Source: Gibbula magus (taxonomy: Eukaryota > Mollusca > Gastropoda > Trochida > Trochidae). Taken from it: a stretch of DNA of 64,000 nt. The notes beneath the pieces were generated by a model, which saw only the letters and a program-made list of their open reading frames with translations, made no database searches and was not told where the DNA came from. Position numbers and translations under genes: made by a program. Positions 1-13,008 of this stretch are shown one piece after another (positions within the stretch are counted from its first letter, which is position 1; every line of letters starts with the position of its first letter). The stretch spans positions 38,141,548 through 38,205,547 of the forward strand of contig OW388299.1 of NCBI GenBank assembly GCA_936450465.1, in the 5' to 3' direction.

Positions 1-391
1 GTAAGATATTTCTGTCATTAAATGTCAGAACGACGGAAGGCAATCCTGTGTTCAAAAGCGCTTGTTCTAATGAGAAGCAGCAAACTCTCATTTTGTCCTG
101 GGGTAAATCATAGTATGATAGAAGTAAACACAAATAAATAATACATTAAAAAAACGTCAATCAAATTCAGGCATGCTTTTTATTTCCATAATGATGTAAT
201 ATCCATTCAAAACAAATCTTCAGTTAAATAAATAGATGAATAAGTTAAGTTTTAGAATTGCCAAATAAATTATTTTCTGTGTGTTAAAGTTCTTAAGGGA
301 AAGATTTTCAGGATTTAGTCCTCTTGTCCTTTTCCCTGCTCCTCATCACGAATGTGTTAAGTCGGAATCTTTACACTATAAACAAGCAGAA
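1..391. other. 3' flank of beta-tubulin gene 1
   Basis: AT-rich sequence downstream of the stop of gene 1. An AATAAA on the minus strand at 179..184, about 210 bp past the stop, is a plausible polyadenylation signal. No other gene is seen. Confidence 0.5.
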
Positions 392-2804
<2,413 letters not shown>

Positions 2805-2886
2805 GGTTGATGCTTGTGTAGGGTGGGGGGAACAAGTTAGAATGAAGGTGAAACCCAAGTCAGTGACAATAACATGCAATACCTGG

Positions 2887-2894
2887 CTTATATA
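2887..2894 (-). promoter_or_regulatory. TATA-like box of beta-tubulin gene 1
   Basis: TATATAAG on the minus strand, about 85 bp upstream of the ATG. The same octamer occurs at a similar distance upstream of genes 2 and 3. Confidence 0.6.
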
Positions 2895-3507
2895 CAGGTA
2901 AGTGGCCCCGGCAACCACGAGAACAATGGGTGTTAATGATGTAAGTTGGCTAATGCCTTGGATACATCCATATTAGTCTACCTTATAAACAGACGCGTCG
3001 CTTTGGGTTAAAAGGATATCGATATTCTCAGTTTGTATTTTGTACGTGTTAACTGTTTTTCTCATACTTACAAGTTATTCCTTTATCTATTTGGGTCGAC
3101 AGTGCGAGGAATGAATTACTAGAAATGTGTCCGTGGCCGTTACAAAATATACAGGAGAGAACTTATTTAGTCTTATTTCGTCGGTGTTCGTTTTTTATTA
3201 GGGTTATTTTCTTTCTTCTTAATCTGTTCGAGTTGTTTATATTTACTTTAGATAAAACAATGTATATATTGACACATAAATATAGAGACTATTACCCGAG
3301 GAGGTGTGTCATATGACTTTTGATGTATATATATATATGGACACATATATACACATTTATTAATTGTCTCATGTCGTATTCACATTGAAATTTTTGATTT
3401 TAGATTTTAGAATATAGGGATATCATTCATCAAATAGGAAATAGGAAATTAAAAACTTAAACTTATACACATCAATCATTGTTTGGTTCACGTCTCACAC
3501 TACAACA
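2895..3507. other. Intergenic, no gene seen
   Basis: Upstream flank of gene 1 with a short (AT)n run near 3328. The short ORFs here lack codon bias or family motifs. Confidence 0.5.
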
Positions 3508-3870
3508 TTAAAGGCGCTGTAGCACTTTTTTTTCAAATTTTATTTTTTCAAATTTCTCATTTATAATGATAATGTATGTCATTTATATTTACTTTAGGGG
3601 GTAAAACATCTTATTACACAAACCAATTATCCGTAGTGGTAATAATGGTAATGCGTATAAAGCAAACATTGCATGGCGGCCATTTTATTGTGAACACATT
3701 TTATTATTTCGAATGACAAAAAACAATTCCCATGGCTTTACGGAACCATGTACACTCATTGGTAACTTGATTTACCGAAGAGAGAAGGGTGTTTTGCTAT
3801 TGTTGACATTATTTTAAAAATACATTTCATCGACTTATTTGAGCGAAAAAACGTGCTACAGCGCCTTTAA
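3508..3870. mobile_element. TTAA-flanked MITE, copy A
   Basis: A 363-bp element with inverted ends AGGCGCTGTAGCAC / GTGCTACAGCGCCT, bounded on both sides by TTAA. It has no ORF. The interior contains the recurrent block ATGGCGGCCATTTTATTGTG. Close relatives in this window begin at 17046, 25423, 42427, 54825 and 60876, with a distant relic near 34480. TTAA flanks suggest mobilisation by a TTAA-targeting transposase (piggyBac-like or Kolobok-like); this is inferred from the flanks only. Confidence 0.85.
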
Positions 3871-4784
3871 TATATCATAAGTATAGAATGATATATTACT
3901 TTCACTATAGTCGTGCCTCAAATATTCTCAAAATGTAAAATGTTAATGTTAATTCTTTATTTCGTAATTATGCACAGCATACTGGTTATCAAATAAAGCA
4001 ATACTTTCAAAATTAGATAAATGTATATAAAGTTAATCTTATCATATGCAGAAGCGAACTGAATTTAATCGACAAAATGTAGCACTATTCTTTTTGACAA
4101 GTGCACCAAAACATATTTCAATTATCTATTTGGAGTTGTTGACTGTTATAAGCATGTTTCTTGCTTAATACATCATTGCTAAATGAGTCAATCACCTGTT
4201 TGTATAATTACATGTACACACTGCTATGTACACCTACGTATAAGAAGTTCAATCATGGCAGGGAAGCGGTATTAATTGTATGTCCAAATATACGTCTCAT
4301 TCTATCCCTAACTAAATAATACCAGGCATTGTACTATAACAGCAAAATAGTGCATCATGTTGTGTACATTTATACAATGATCATTTCAGTGTGTCTTTGT
4401 TGAATTTATCTAGATAATTTATGGAATTCCATAGCAAATTCGAAAATTTTATTTAAAAAAACACTTTTTGAAACTATGAATAATTTCCATACTGTAGCAT
4501 TAAACATTTATCATTGTGGGTTACATTTCGTTTAATTTAGAAAATATTAATTTAATGTATGTTCATTTTAATCAATTGCCCAATAATTACAATTTACTAA
4601 TTACCTGAGCTCAGCAACTGTACTTGTTGCAGATAAAGGCTCTACATACATCAAGGTTTGGGTATAATACTACAATGGAAATCAGTGCAGTACCAACCAA
4701 GCTTCGCGTGTTTCTGTAGTCTTTCACCAAAACCCATTTATTTTGTAATTACCGAGGCAAGTCAACAAGACACAGCCGAGTTAT
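3871..4784. other. Intergenic, no gene seen
   Basis: AT-rich sequence with no coding signal or clear repeat structure. Confidence 0.5.
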
Positions 4785-5160
4785 AGGAAAATAGACAGGC
4801 TCGCCGAATGGGTAGGTGACCCGTTTCATGGCTGAATAAACTGAGAGTTTGAAGGGTTGATTCCCTGCCCCACACAGAGACATGAGTTGTTAAGACTTGT
4901 TGTGTTACCTTGAGCAAGTGACTTTATTCAAAGTGTGCCTCTGCAGTACAATTGAGTACCTGGTATGGAAGTGAAGGCATTGTGAGAGATAACCTTAACG
5001 GCGCCTGAACAGGCAGCTAGGTTGCATAATCCCAGTGAGTTGAGAATGAAAAAACAGGGAATGATGTTGGTCCTTACACCAGGGTAATAATGTGTGTGCG
5101 CTTCGAGCATGCCCTTCGCGGCGTGGAGTTCAGAGCAATAAAGGTATCCTCATTATTATT
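4785..5160 (+). mobile_element. tRNA-derived SINE, diverged copy
   Basis: The 5' part resembles A and B boxes (GGCTCGCCGAATGGGTAGG, then a GGTTGATTCCC-type B box). A middle block reading TACCTTGAGCAAGTGACTTT and GAGTACCTGGT follows, then a 3' part ending AAGGTATCCTCATTATTA. Two better-preserved relatives lie at 57335..57690 and 63276..63631. The middle block resembles the conserved core domain shared by many metazoan SINEs (recalled, not searched). Confidence 0.7.
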
Positions 5161-5457
5161 TTTAAATGAACACATTTTAGAGGATCCTTTTTATTTTGAT
5201 TTCCTTTTTTTAAATGTTAAATTTAAAATGAATCATTTCAGAGGCTAAATGTTCGACTATAAACTGCCACGTATCCTGAAATAACCAATGGACAATGCTT
5301 CGTAACTTCAGGATCCGACTAAGAGAACTATAAGGCCAGGTGTTTTCTTAAATTTCGACCTAAAAATGGGAGTAACTAAAAACGTGAAAACAGCTCTCAA
5401 ATTTCGCCAAATGTATGCATAACCAGCAAGATCGCAGTATTTATGATTGCAATTATA

Positions 5458-5512
5458 TAAGCCGTCGTGATGTAAGTGAAATACTCCTTGAAGCGGCATT
5501 AAACACCAAATC
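5458..5512 (+). repeat. SINE 3' tail fragment
   Basis: Contains GATGTAAGTGAAATACTCC followed by GAAGCGGCATTAAAC, matching the tail of the SINE at 11163..11478. The remainder is too diverged to define. Confidence 0.6.
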
Positions 5513-6446
5513 TCCCCATTTTTAATTTTATGTATGAAGAATCCATAAGGTACACCGCTAAAGGGTACTACCCATATCGCAAAAATAACACGTTGGAGCA
5601 AATATTGTAATTGTATGCTTGTTGTTATTTTCAACAAGTGATTTCTAATTAGGTGATACATCGATACAATGGGGTGTTAATGACCGGGGTAATGAACAAA
5701 ACCCATAATTAAAATATCCTCATTACACATCTGCTACGAATTGAAATTCACAACTACATGTGTCTATAGTATACAATACATGTATTTCTTTTAGGGAAGA
5801 TTATGGTGATTGAATTAATAACGTAATGTCTGGAAATTAACAAGTAGAATTCACTGTTCCATGTCAGGATGATATATTAAAAGAAAAAATAATATTTCGT
5901 TATTTGATAACATTTTAAAATTAGTTAACATTGTAGGAGATATTTGGATATGATATTAATGATATGGAAAACGTGTTTATTTTCAATATTTATAATTTAT
6001 TATCAAACCAAATCACTTCGCGATCGACTGTAAATAAAGATAAGATAACACTGTAAAACCCAAAATTAAATTACTTTTACATAAAACAGCGTGACATGAA
6101 ATAATGAAATTATGTATGACAATTTATAGAATATATACTGGACAAAATACGTAAGGAATATTTGAAATTTTATGATTGATTGCGATGGTGTACTGAATCA
6201 ATATATAGTTTAATAATTTCAAAATGTACATATTTACTTGTATATCCCTCAATGTTTTTGTCAAACGAATAGATAGAAATAGTAATCCATGCACACCAAT
6301 ACATACACTTGTATACGTCTCAATACGTCTATGAGGAAATTAATATAGAGCTGTCATCATTTACAACGGTGCTTTTCTAACACAATATCCCTTCCCATTA
6401 TTGATGAAGTTTGATAATGGTGGAACTAGTAAAGGTATAACAATCT

Positions 6447-6450
<4 letters not shown>
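5513..6450. other. Intergenic, no gene seen
   Basis: AT-rich sequence without coding potential or obvious repeats, leading into an (AT)n tract. Confidence 0.5.

Positions 6451-6500
<50 letters not shown>
6451..6500. repeat. (AT)n microsatellite, left flank of the DIRS element
   Basis: A near-pure AT tract abutting the left end of the DIRS-like element. A matching AT tract at about 13360..13380 abuts the right end, so the element appears to have inserted into an AT microsatellite. Confidence 0.85.
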
Positions 6501-6504
<4 letters not shown>

Positions 6505-6681
6505 TTAAATACCTATCTGTTGACTAGACCTACTTTGCCTTACCTCCCAGGGGTAATGCTATTTCAACCTTAATACAGACGAACTTGAAGAATGGATGAG
6601 GGGTGCGTAAAATCCCTTATCCAAGGGCCGGTAAGTCTAGATGGTCTCGTGACGTCACTACCTGTTCATATCACTCTCCTA
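6501..6681 (+). repeat. Left inverted terminal repeat of the DIRS element
   Basis: About 180 bp starting TTATTTAAATACCTATCTG and running through GTGACGTCACTACCTG. It is the reverse complement of 13158..13359 apart from the outermost bases, as is usual for DIRS ends. Confidence 0.9.
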
Positions 6682-6939
6682 AAAGTTGCAGAGCAAGGCA
6701 GACGTGTTTTGTTCTGTGACTGGGGTTTTAGCGACTTGGGTTGCTAACTTGCTATTTTTCTCTTGTTAGTTCAAGAGATATCATCAACGTTGTTCTTCAT
6801 TAGTGCAGGTTGTGTTTACAATCTGTTTTTCAAGTAGGTGTTAGATTTCAAGGGGCCTTGTTGACATGTGCTAGCTAGCGACCATCCGGAGTAGGTGGAT
6901 TGCATGCGCCGCACGTGCAGCTCGTGATTCTTTGTTTTC

Positions 6940-7370
6940 TCTCACCTGACTGTTGGGTGTTTGACTTGCGTAGGGTAAAGGAGCAGTGGTATCTCTCCTA
7001 CGCGGGTGACTCGCTTGCTTGTCATCCGCTTTCGCTTGGTCATTCGCCATTCGTTCCGAGTGCTGACTGTTAGGTGTTTGTCTTGCGTCTGGTAGAGGAG
7101 TAGTGGCATCTCTCCTAATCGTTTGACTCGCTTCGCTGGCCATTCGCTTTCGCTTGTCACGCGCTTTCGGTCTGTACTTTAGTGTTAACTGTGGGTTGTT
7201 GACTTGCGTACGGTAAAGGAGCTAGTGGAATCACTCCTAATTCGCTTGTCATACGCCTGTCGGTTGTACTCTAGTGCTAACTGTTAAGTGTTTGTCTTGC
7301 GTATCGTAGAGGAGTAGTGGTATCTCTCCTATTTCGTTTGGCTTGCTTCGTTTGTCATTCGCTTTCGCTT
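6940..7370. repeat. Degenerate tandem motifs in the DIRS 5' region
   Basis: Repeated blocks such as GGAGTAGTGGTATCTCTCCT and TTGACTTGCGTA recur with drift. The small ORFs are by-products of the repeats. Confidence 0.6.
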
Positions 7371-8154
7371 GTCATACGCTTATCGGTCTGTACCTTAGGA
7401 AACTGTGGGTTTGACTTGCGTAAGGTAAAGGAGCAGTGGTATCTCTCCTACGCGGGTGACTCGCCTCGCTTGTCATTCGCTTGTCGCTTGTCATTCGCCT
7501 GCGGTCCGTACTCAAGTGCTTCGCGTCTCGCTTGGCTTCTCGCCTCGCCTGTCACTGGCTCGCTAGTTGTTCGCCTTAGGTGAGTCACTAGCTTGGTTAA
7601 GGAGCAGTGGATACACTCCTCGTCAGTGACTCGCGTTGCCCGTTGCTAGCTTTCGCCTACCATTCGCCTTTGGCTTCGCCTTAGGTCGATTCTACGTGAC
7701 TCACCCTTAGGGTGATTCACTTTGGTTCAAGTGACTCGCTACGCCAGTCACTTAGGGTTTTTGTCATACGCTTATCGGTCTGTACCTTAGGGAACTGTGG
7801 GTTTGACTTGCGTAAGGTAAAGGAGCAGTGGTATCTCTCCTACGCGGGTGACTCGCCTCGCTTGTCATTCGCTTGTCGCTTGTCATTCGCCTGCGGTCCG
7901 TACTCAAGTGCTTCGCGTCTCGCTTGGCTTCTCGCCTCGCCTGTCACTGGCTCGCTAGTTGTTCGCCTTAGGTGAGTCACTAGCTTGGTTAAGGAGCAGT
8001 GGATACACTCCTCGTCAGTGACTCGCGTTGCCCGTTGCTAGCTTTCGCCTACCATTCGCCTTTGGCTTCGCCTTAGGTCGATTCTACGTGACTCACCCTT
8101 AGGGTGATTCACTTTGGTTCAAGTGACTCGCTACGCCAGTCACTTAGGGTTTGG
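7371..8154. repeat. Two tandem copies of a 392-bp unit
   Basis: 7371..7762 and 7763..8154 are almost identical; both start GTCATACGCTTATCGGTCTG and end CAGTCACTTAGGGTTT. Two identical short ORFs at 7.3-8.0 kb result from this duplication and are not genes. Confidence 0.9.
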
Positions 8155-8416
8155 TTCGACTTAGGTCGATTATACGTGACTCACCCTTAGGGTGATTCAC
8201 TTTGGTTCAACTGACTCGCTACGCAAGTCACTTAGGGTTTGGTTCGACTTAGGTCGATTATACGTGACTCACCCTTAGGGTGATTCACGTTGGTTCAAGT
8301 GACTCGCTACGCCAGTCACTTAGGGTTTGGTTCGACTTAGGTCGATTATACGTGACTCACCCTTAGGGTGATTCACTTTGGTTCAAGTGACTCGCTACGC
8401 CAGTCACTTAAGATTT
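8153..8416. repeat. Three tandem copies of an 88-bp unit
   Basis: Units start at 8153, 8241 and 8329, each beginning GGTTCGACTTAGGTCGATTA and ending near CAGTCACTTA. They immediately follow the 392-bp repeats and share their 3' portion, forming a long non-coding leader in front of the gag-like ORF. Confidence 0.9.
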
Positions 8417-8727
8417 GGTTCACGCACGAATGTTATGTGAATAAAGATTGATTTATCTTGTAAGTGTTTAGCCTAGTTTTTGGTTTGGCTTGTTCGTCTT
8501 TGTTTACCTTGGCGGGTGGTTACTTGATTTTGACTTTGTGCTCTTCGAGTTCAGAGTTTTTGTTTCAACTCTCTTGATTGCATATCGTCAGAGTTGTTGT
8601 GCTTTTGCTCCGCCGCTTGGGTGTTTCACGTGTGTGACTCACCTCGTCTACGCTACTATACGCCGTGTAGGTGACTCGACTGTCTCTACCTTCGCTTACG
8701 TTACGCGTTTTATCGTTACCGTTCGCC

Positions 8728-10521
8728 ATGTACTCCGCCTTCTGCACGAACTGCGGAGGCAGGAAGTCCGCCTCTAAGGATCCGCACTTGTTATGTAGAA
8801 AGTGCAAGGACCTTTGCGAAGAGGATTACCGTTGCGACGAATGCGCTCCTCTCTCCGAATCGGAGTTCCACGCGTACGTTTCCGCCATACGCAAGTCGGT
8901 GGCCGATAGGGCTGCGTCACAGAAGCGTACGTCGTCAGCTCAACGTAGGGAGTTGTCTCCCATTCGTCATCCGTCTCCGGTGGAGGATGTAGACATTGTC
9001 CTCACGGAACGGGCGGATGAATTCGACAGGGAATCGGACCTGTCCGAACCCGCTGGGGGGTCGAAGTTACGCTCCCCCCCTCCGCCGTCGTGTTCCGGTT
9101 CTCGTTCGCGGACTCACCCGTTGTCCCCTCCTTCGCCGGACAAACGGTTGTCTCCGCTTAGACTTAAGGTGGGCGGACCCACTACGCCCAAGAGCAAGAA
9201 GAAGAAGTCCAAGAAGGCTAGGTTCGACAAGGTCGATCCGTCCCTCCTTCTGGCATCCGTCAAGGATATGGTCTCTTCCTTGCTCGATGCGCGTTTGGGT
9301 CAGCGGAACTTACCCACTCACACTACGACTACGCAACCGTGTGAGCCCTATGCGGATGACGTACCTCAGGGTGCGCGTTCCTCGTCCGCTAGGGCCTCCG
9401 CACCCGCGACTCCTTCGCGTACCCCTCGCACCCCTGCGCGGCGTGTCACGGTGATGTCACCCTTACGGGACTCCTCGCCGGACTCACCGGAACGTGACAT
9501 CCGCTACGTGGACGTGTCGAACCCTCCGTTCATCAGTATAGAAACGGAGGCGGAGGGTACGGGATTGTCGGAGGATCCTCCAGTGGTTGACGCAATAGCT
9601 ATGCTATCCGAAGGGGCTTCGTTCGCGGACGTTCCACTTAGCCAAGTCAGCGTGACGGGTCCGCGCACGTCGGCGGCCAGGAGGGCTTCCTTTGGCCCTG
9701 ATGGCGAGGTACCTCCCGCGCGTCTTGCCCTTCCACCTCATAGGCTCCTGTTGGAGGCCACCGAGGATATGGAGCAAGTCGTATCAGCTGCGATGCCCAA
9801 TCGTCTGCTTCCGCCTTTGGTGGTGCCGGACAAGCGCAGACGGCGTCTGCCCTTGTATCCGGTCCCTTTTCAGCTTGTTCCGCCTCCCCTTGATCAGGGG
9901 GCATCCCGGTTGTTTACCACCAACCTGCTTCACCGCGTGTCTGAGGCACAGTTCTCTCATCTTGACAGGGAGGCGCGTTCGGTGTTAGGCTTGGGGAACA
10001 ACGTGGCTTTCACATGTCAGGCGATGCTGGCTTGTGCTAAGCAGGCGGGCATGGAGGCGGGGGACCCGGTGTTGTTCAAAGCGTTTGGTGATGTGGCTGC
10101 GGACCTTGCGCAGATCATGTTGTCAGCGTCGCGAATTTCATCGAGTATAACAGTGCTTCGCAGAGACAATTTCCTCTACCGGTCAGGTCTCAACCCCGAT
10201 CATAAGAACTTCCTTCGACATGCCCCTGCTCACGCTGAAACTCTGTTTGGTGGTCGTATCCCGGAGGTTTTGAGAGCACGACAGGAGGCCCAACAGCAAG
10301 ACCTCACTAATCGGCTCGTCACGCAGAGGCAAACGACACCAAAGCGTCCGCAGACCAGTTTTCGTCAGGGGCAAGGCCAGGGCAGTGGCCAACCTTCCCC
10401 CAAGAAAGCGAAAACGGACTTTCGGCGGGGAGGTCGTGGCCGTGGATCCACGGGTCAGTCCCCCAAGTCCCCCCGGCCTGGCGCCGGAGGTCGTACCCCG
10501 CAAAAGAAGTGGAGGAAGTGA
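8728..10521 (+). CDS. DIRS gag-like protein (597 aa)
   Basis: A single open frame of 597 codons. The frame stays open 19 codons upstream, but the Met at 8728 is preferred because the second gag copy at 10931 also starts with this ATG. The N-terminus holds paired cysteines (CTNCGG, CRKC, CDEC) resembling a zinc ribbon. A long Ser/Pro/Arg-rich low-complexity section follows (residues about 70-330), then a more ordered part (about 330-520) with SSSITVLRRDNFLYRSG. A basic Gly/Arg-rich tail contains repeated GQGQGSGQ and RRGGRGRGS motifs, suited to nucleic-acid binding. This arrangement resembles ORF1 of DIRS elements and probably packages element RNA. The frame is undamaged although the downstream polymerase genes are gone. 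Confidence 0.75.
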   Translation: MYSAFCTNCGGRKSASKDPHLLCRKCKDLCEEDYRCDECAPLSESEFHAYVSAIRKSVADRAASQKRTSSAQRRELSPIRHPSPVEDVDIVLTERADEFDRESDLSEPAGGSKLRSPPPPSCSGSRSRTHPLSPPSPDKRLSPLRLKVGGPTTPKSKKKKSKKARFDKVDPSLLLASVKDMVSSLLDARLGQRNLPTHTTTTQPCEPYADDVPQGARSSSARASAPATPSRTPRTPARRVTVMSPLRDSSPDSPERDIRYVDVSNPPFISIETEAEGTGLSEDPPVVDAIAMLSEGASFADVPLSQVSVTGPRTSAARRASFGPDGEVPPARLALPPHRLLLEATEDMEQVVSAAMPNRLLPPLVVPDKRRRRLPLYPVPFQLVPPPLDQGASRLFTTNLLHRVSEAQFSHLDREARSVLGLGNNVAFTCQAMLACAKQAGMEAGDPVLFKAFGDVAADLAQIMLSASRISSSITVLRRDNFLYRSGLNPDHKNFLRHAPAHAETLFGGRIPEVLRARQEAQQQDLTNRLVTQRQTTPKRPQTSFRQGQGQGSGQPSPKKAKTDFRRGGRGRGSTGQSPKSPRPGAGGRTPQKKWRK

Positions 10522-10930
10522 CTCGTGGTCACCCCCTCTGCTCCCTCCTTCTCTCGTCCCGGTATCGGGTTCGGAGCCTCTGCCTTTAACACTTTCGGTA
10601 GTCTCTCTCGTCTCGCCTTGCGTGATTTCACTTAAGCGTTTTCGTTCTACGTTTTCGTGAGTTTACACTCTGGGTGTTTTTGGAGTAATTAGCTATCAGA
10701 AGGGTTGTTTTCCTCCTATGTCAGAACTTCGTTCTTACACTACTCTAAGACTTTGCGTTTCGCGTCGTGAATCGACTGTCATTCACCACGCGCCTGTCAG
10801 TAAGTGACCTTACTGTCACTCACCTCGCCCACGTTAGTGTTAACTGATTGAGGGTCAATCTCCTGTCACTCACTTCATCAGCTTACGCGCGTGGGTCAGT
10901 GATTGACTATCACGCACGTTGTTACTTCAA
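10522..10930. other. DIRS internal non-coding stretch
   Basis: Lies between the gag stop and the second gag 5' copy. Rich in GTGACTCG / GTCACTCACCT motifs; no supported ORF. Confidence 0.5.
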
Positions 10931-11048
10931 TATGTACTCTGCCTTCTGCACGAATTGCGGAGGTAGGAAGTCCACTATCAAGGATCCTCACTTGCTGTTT
11001 AGGAAGTGTAAGGACTTGTGTGAGAAGGATTTTCGTTGCGACGAGTGA
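10931..11048 (+). pseudogene. Truncated second copy of the gag 5' end
   Basis: Starts with the same ATG and cysteine motif (MYSAFCTNCGGRKS) as the gag ORF, and continues through CRCDE-equivalent positions before a stop at GACGAGTGA. Only about 38 codons remain, with roughly 15% base differences from the full copy. Confidence 0.85.
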
Positions 11049-11162
11049 GTGTTGGTGTTTTTGGAGTAATTAAGCTATCGGAAGTGTTGCTTCTTAGTGT
11101 CAGGAATTAGTTCTTACACTACCTTATGTAGGTGTTTCGCGTCATTGACTCGTGTGTCATTC

Positions 11163-11478
11163 AGGGGCGGGATAGCGCAGTGGTTAGCACGTTCGGCTTC
11201 GGATCAAAAGGTCCGGGGTTCGAATCCCGCCAGGGGCACGGCAACTTTGTCTGCAGTAGAGAACTGTTCTACACGCAGTTAGGTTTGGCTGCTATGCTAC
11301 TCTGATTTTCAGCGTAATACCAACCATGGTTCGCTAGTTCCAGCCGCTGCTCGCAGGTTTCACCGCAGGGCATAGCCACATGGCTTTGCGGGCTTTCTCC
11401 CTGCCATAATACTAGCAGCCGCGATATAAGTGAAATACTCTTGGAAGCGGCGTTAAACCCCAACTCACTCACTCACTC
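11163..11478 (+). mobile_element. tRNA-derived SINE nested in the DIRS element
   Basis: The head has a clear A box (GATAGCGCAGTGGTTAGCAC) and B box (GGGGTTCGAATCCCG). The body ends GATATAAGTGAAATACTC, then GCGGCGTTAAAC and (ACTC)n. The acceptor ends do not pair, so this is not a working tRNA. Such tails are recurrent in molluscan SINEs as I recall them. A relic head of the same type lies on the minus strand at about 43980..44041. Confidence 0.85.
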
Positions 11479-11907
11479 GTGTGTCATTCACTTCGTCTAG
11501 TTTACGCAAGTTAGTGACGCGCCTGTCGCTCATCTGTTAAGTGAATTGAGCGTCACTCACCTGTCACTCACCTGGCCTAGACTACACACGTTAGTGGCTC
11601 GTCTGTCACTCGCCTACTAAGTGACTCGACTGTCACTCACCTCGTCTAGATTACACGCGTCAGTGTCTCGTCTGTCACTCACCTACTAAGTGACTCGGCT
11701 GTATCTCCTGTCACTCACATCGTCTAGCTTACTCGTGTCAGTGGCTCGTCTGTCACTCACCTGTTAAGTGATTTGAGTTTCACTCACCTCCCCTAGCTTA
11801 CATGCGTCAGTGACTCGTTGTCAATCACCTGGTAGTGTCTCGAGGGTCTCGTCAGTGACTCGGCTATCAGTCACCTAGTTACTCTACTACCTCGGTGTTT
11901 GCGTCAC
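11479..11907. repeat. GTGACTCG / CACTCACCT motif array in the DIRS element
   Basis: Many degenerate copies of the phrase GTCACTCACCT(N)n AGTGACTCG at irregular spacing. No coding content. Confidence 0.6.
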
Positions 11908-12150
11908 TACGTACTCTGCATTTTGTACATTTGCGGAGGTAGGAAGTCTGTTAGGTCTTGCCTTGTATGAAGTGCAAGGACCTGTGTAACGAGGGTGTCA
12001 TTCTTTCGTCTTCAGACTTCCGGGAGTATGTTTCGGCCATTCGTAGGTCTGGTACTTCTTCCTGGAAGCGCAGTGGCAACGGAACGTGGCAGTCTTCAGG
12101 GGGTTGTGTCTCCTGTTCGGCACCCCTCTGAATCTTTGCATTCTTTCAGT
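11908..12150 (+). pseudogene. Third, decayed copy of the gag 5' end
   Basis: Matches the first about 80 codons of the gag ORF (TACTCTGCATTTTGTAC, GGAAGT, AAGTGCAAGGACCTGTG, then a YVSAIR-like stretch and a GGGGGTTGTGTCTCC block) with several frameshifts and deletions. Confidence 0.75.
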
Positions 12151-12305
12151 TTGTTAATTAAGAACTGGTTCATCGTCCCATGTTTTGGATTTTGCAACAA
12201 GTCTGGAACTGTTACAAAACCCGGCAGCTGTTGAGGCTGGTCTTGCCTCACTCGCCTAGGAGAGCCCAAGGGCTAGATAAGCGAGTGTTGGGGGTGTACC
12301 TGAGA

Positions 12306-12716
12306 TCATTGATGCGTACAAGGCCGCTGACCTGCCTCCTCCTTCGCGTTCCAACCCGCATGAGATCCGTGCAGTGTCAGCCACGATGGCTTACCACTGT
12401 AACATCGCGGTCTCGGGCTAGCTCAGTCGGTAGAGCGCGGGACTCCTAGTCTCAGGTCCAGGCTTCGTCCACCTGAGGGGGACTTAGCCAGTGTGTTTCT
12501 GCCACAATGGCTTATCACTGCAACATCGCGTTTTCGGATGTCATGGCAGGGTGTTTTTGGCGTTCATCAGAGGTTTTCGCCTACCATTACCTACGAGATG
12601 TCTCCACAGCAGATCTTGAAGGCATCTCTAGGCTGGGTCCACAGGTCTTCGCGCAGACGAAGGTGGTCCCCCAACCAGACCAAAAAGGGGTCATCCTTCT
12701 TGGACGCTTTTGAGAC
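12306..12716 (+). pseudogene. DIRS tyrosine recombinase C-terminus, broken
   Basis: Reading from 12306 the frame gives AYKAADLPP, then PHEIRAVSATMAYHC. After an insertion, the frame from 12507 gives AGCFWRSSEVFAYHYLRD. These match the HxxR box and the final catalytic Tyr (in YLRD) of the DIRS-type lambda-integrase-fold recombinase. The two halves are separated by about 100 bp carrying a tRNA-like segment, flanked by a repeated 30-bp stretch (ATGGCTTACCACTGTAACAT and its near copy at 12507). The N-terminal and first-Arg parts of the enzyme are absent. Confidence 0.8.
12410..12476 (+). repeat. tRNA-like segment inserted in the recombinase remnant
   Basis: GGGCTAGCTCAGTCGGTAGA, then GCGCGGGACTCCTAGTCTC, resemble the D and anticodon arms of a lysine-type tRNA. 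The T arm and acceptor are degenerate. Probably a SINE head or a captured tRNA fragment, not a functional tRNA. Confidence 0.6.
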
Positions 12717-12749
12717 TTATTGTAAATAAACATGGTTTACATTACTAGC

Positions 12750-13008
12750 TCTCGTGTCTGTTGGTTTTTTCTTTAACTTCATTTTAACCCCCCCCCTCCC
12801 TGTTGGGGTTGGGGGGGCGGTGTGTTGATCGGAAGTTGAGTGGCAGGGTTGTCTCTTCGATCCGCTTAGCGGTAGAGATGGTATCTCCCGGGCTGTGCCT
12901 TGTCCTCACCACAGGGTGGAGGACTCGTAGGTTAGCTTACACTCAGGGCTAGTCGCTGGTCTCGTCACTACCATGTATCTACTGACCCGCCTCCTTGCGG
13001 TGGGATTC
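12750..13008. other. DIRS 3' non-coding region
   Basis: Follows the recombinase remnant and includes a C-run/G-run inverted pair at about 12787..12821 that could form a stem. No ORF. Confidence 0.5.

Noticed and set aside
7317..7975. Two identical ORFs (87-88 codons)
   Set aside because: They arise from the 392-bp tandem repeat in the DIRS leader and have no coding signature.
8565..8807. Minus-strand ORF overlapping the gag start
   Set aside because: Shadow of the GC-rich gag frame.
11163..11240. Possible tRNA gene
   Set aside because: A and B boxes are present, but the acceptor strands do not pair and a SINE body follows directly.
12410..12476. Possible lysine-type tRNA gene
   Set aside because: D and anticodon arms are recognisable, but the T arm and acceptor are degenerate and the segment sits inside a broken recombinase.
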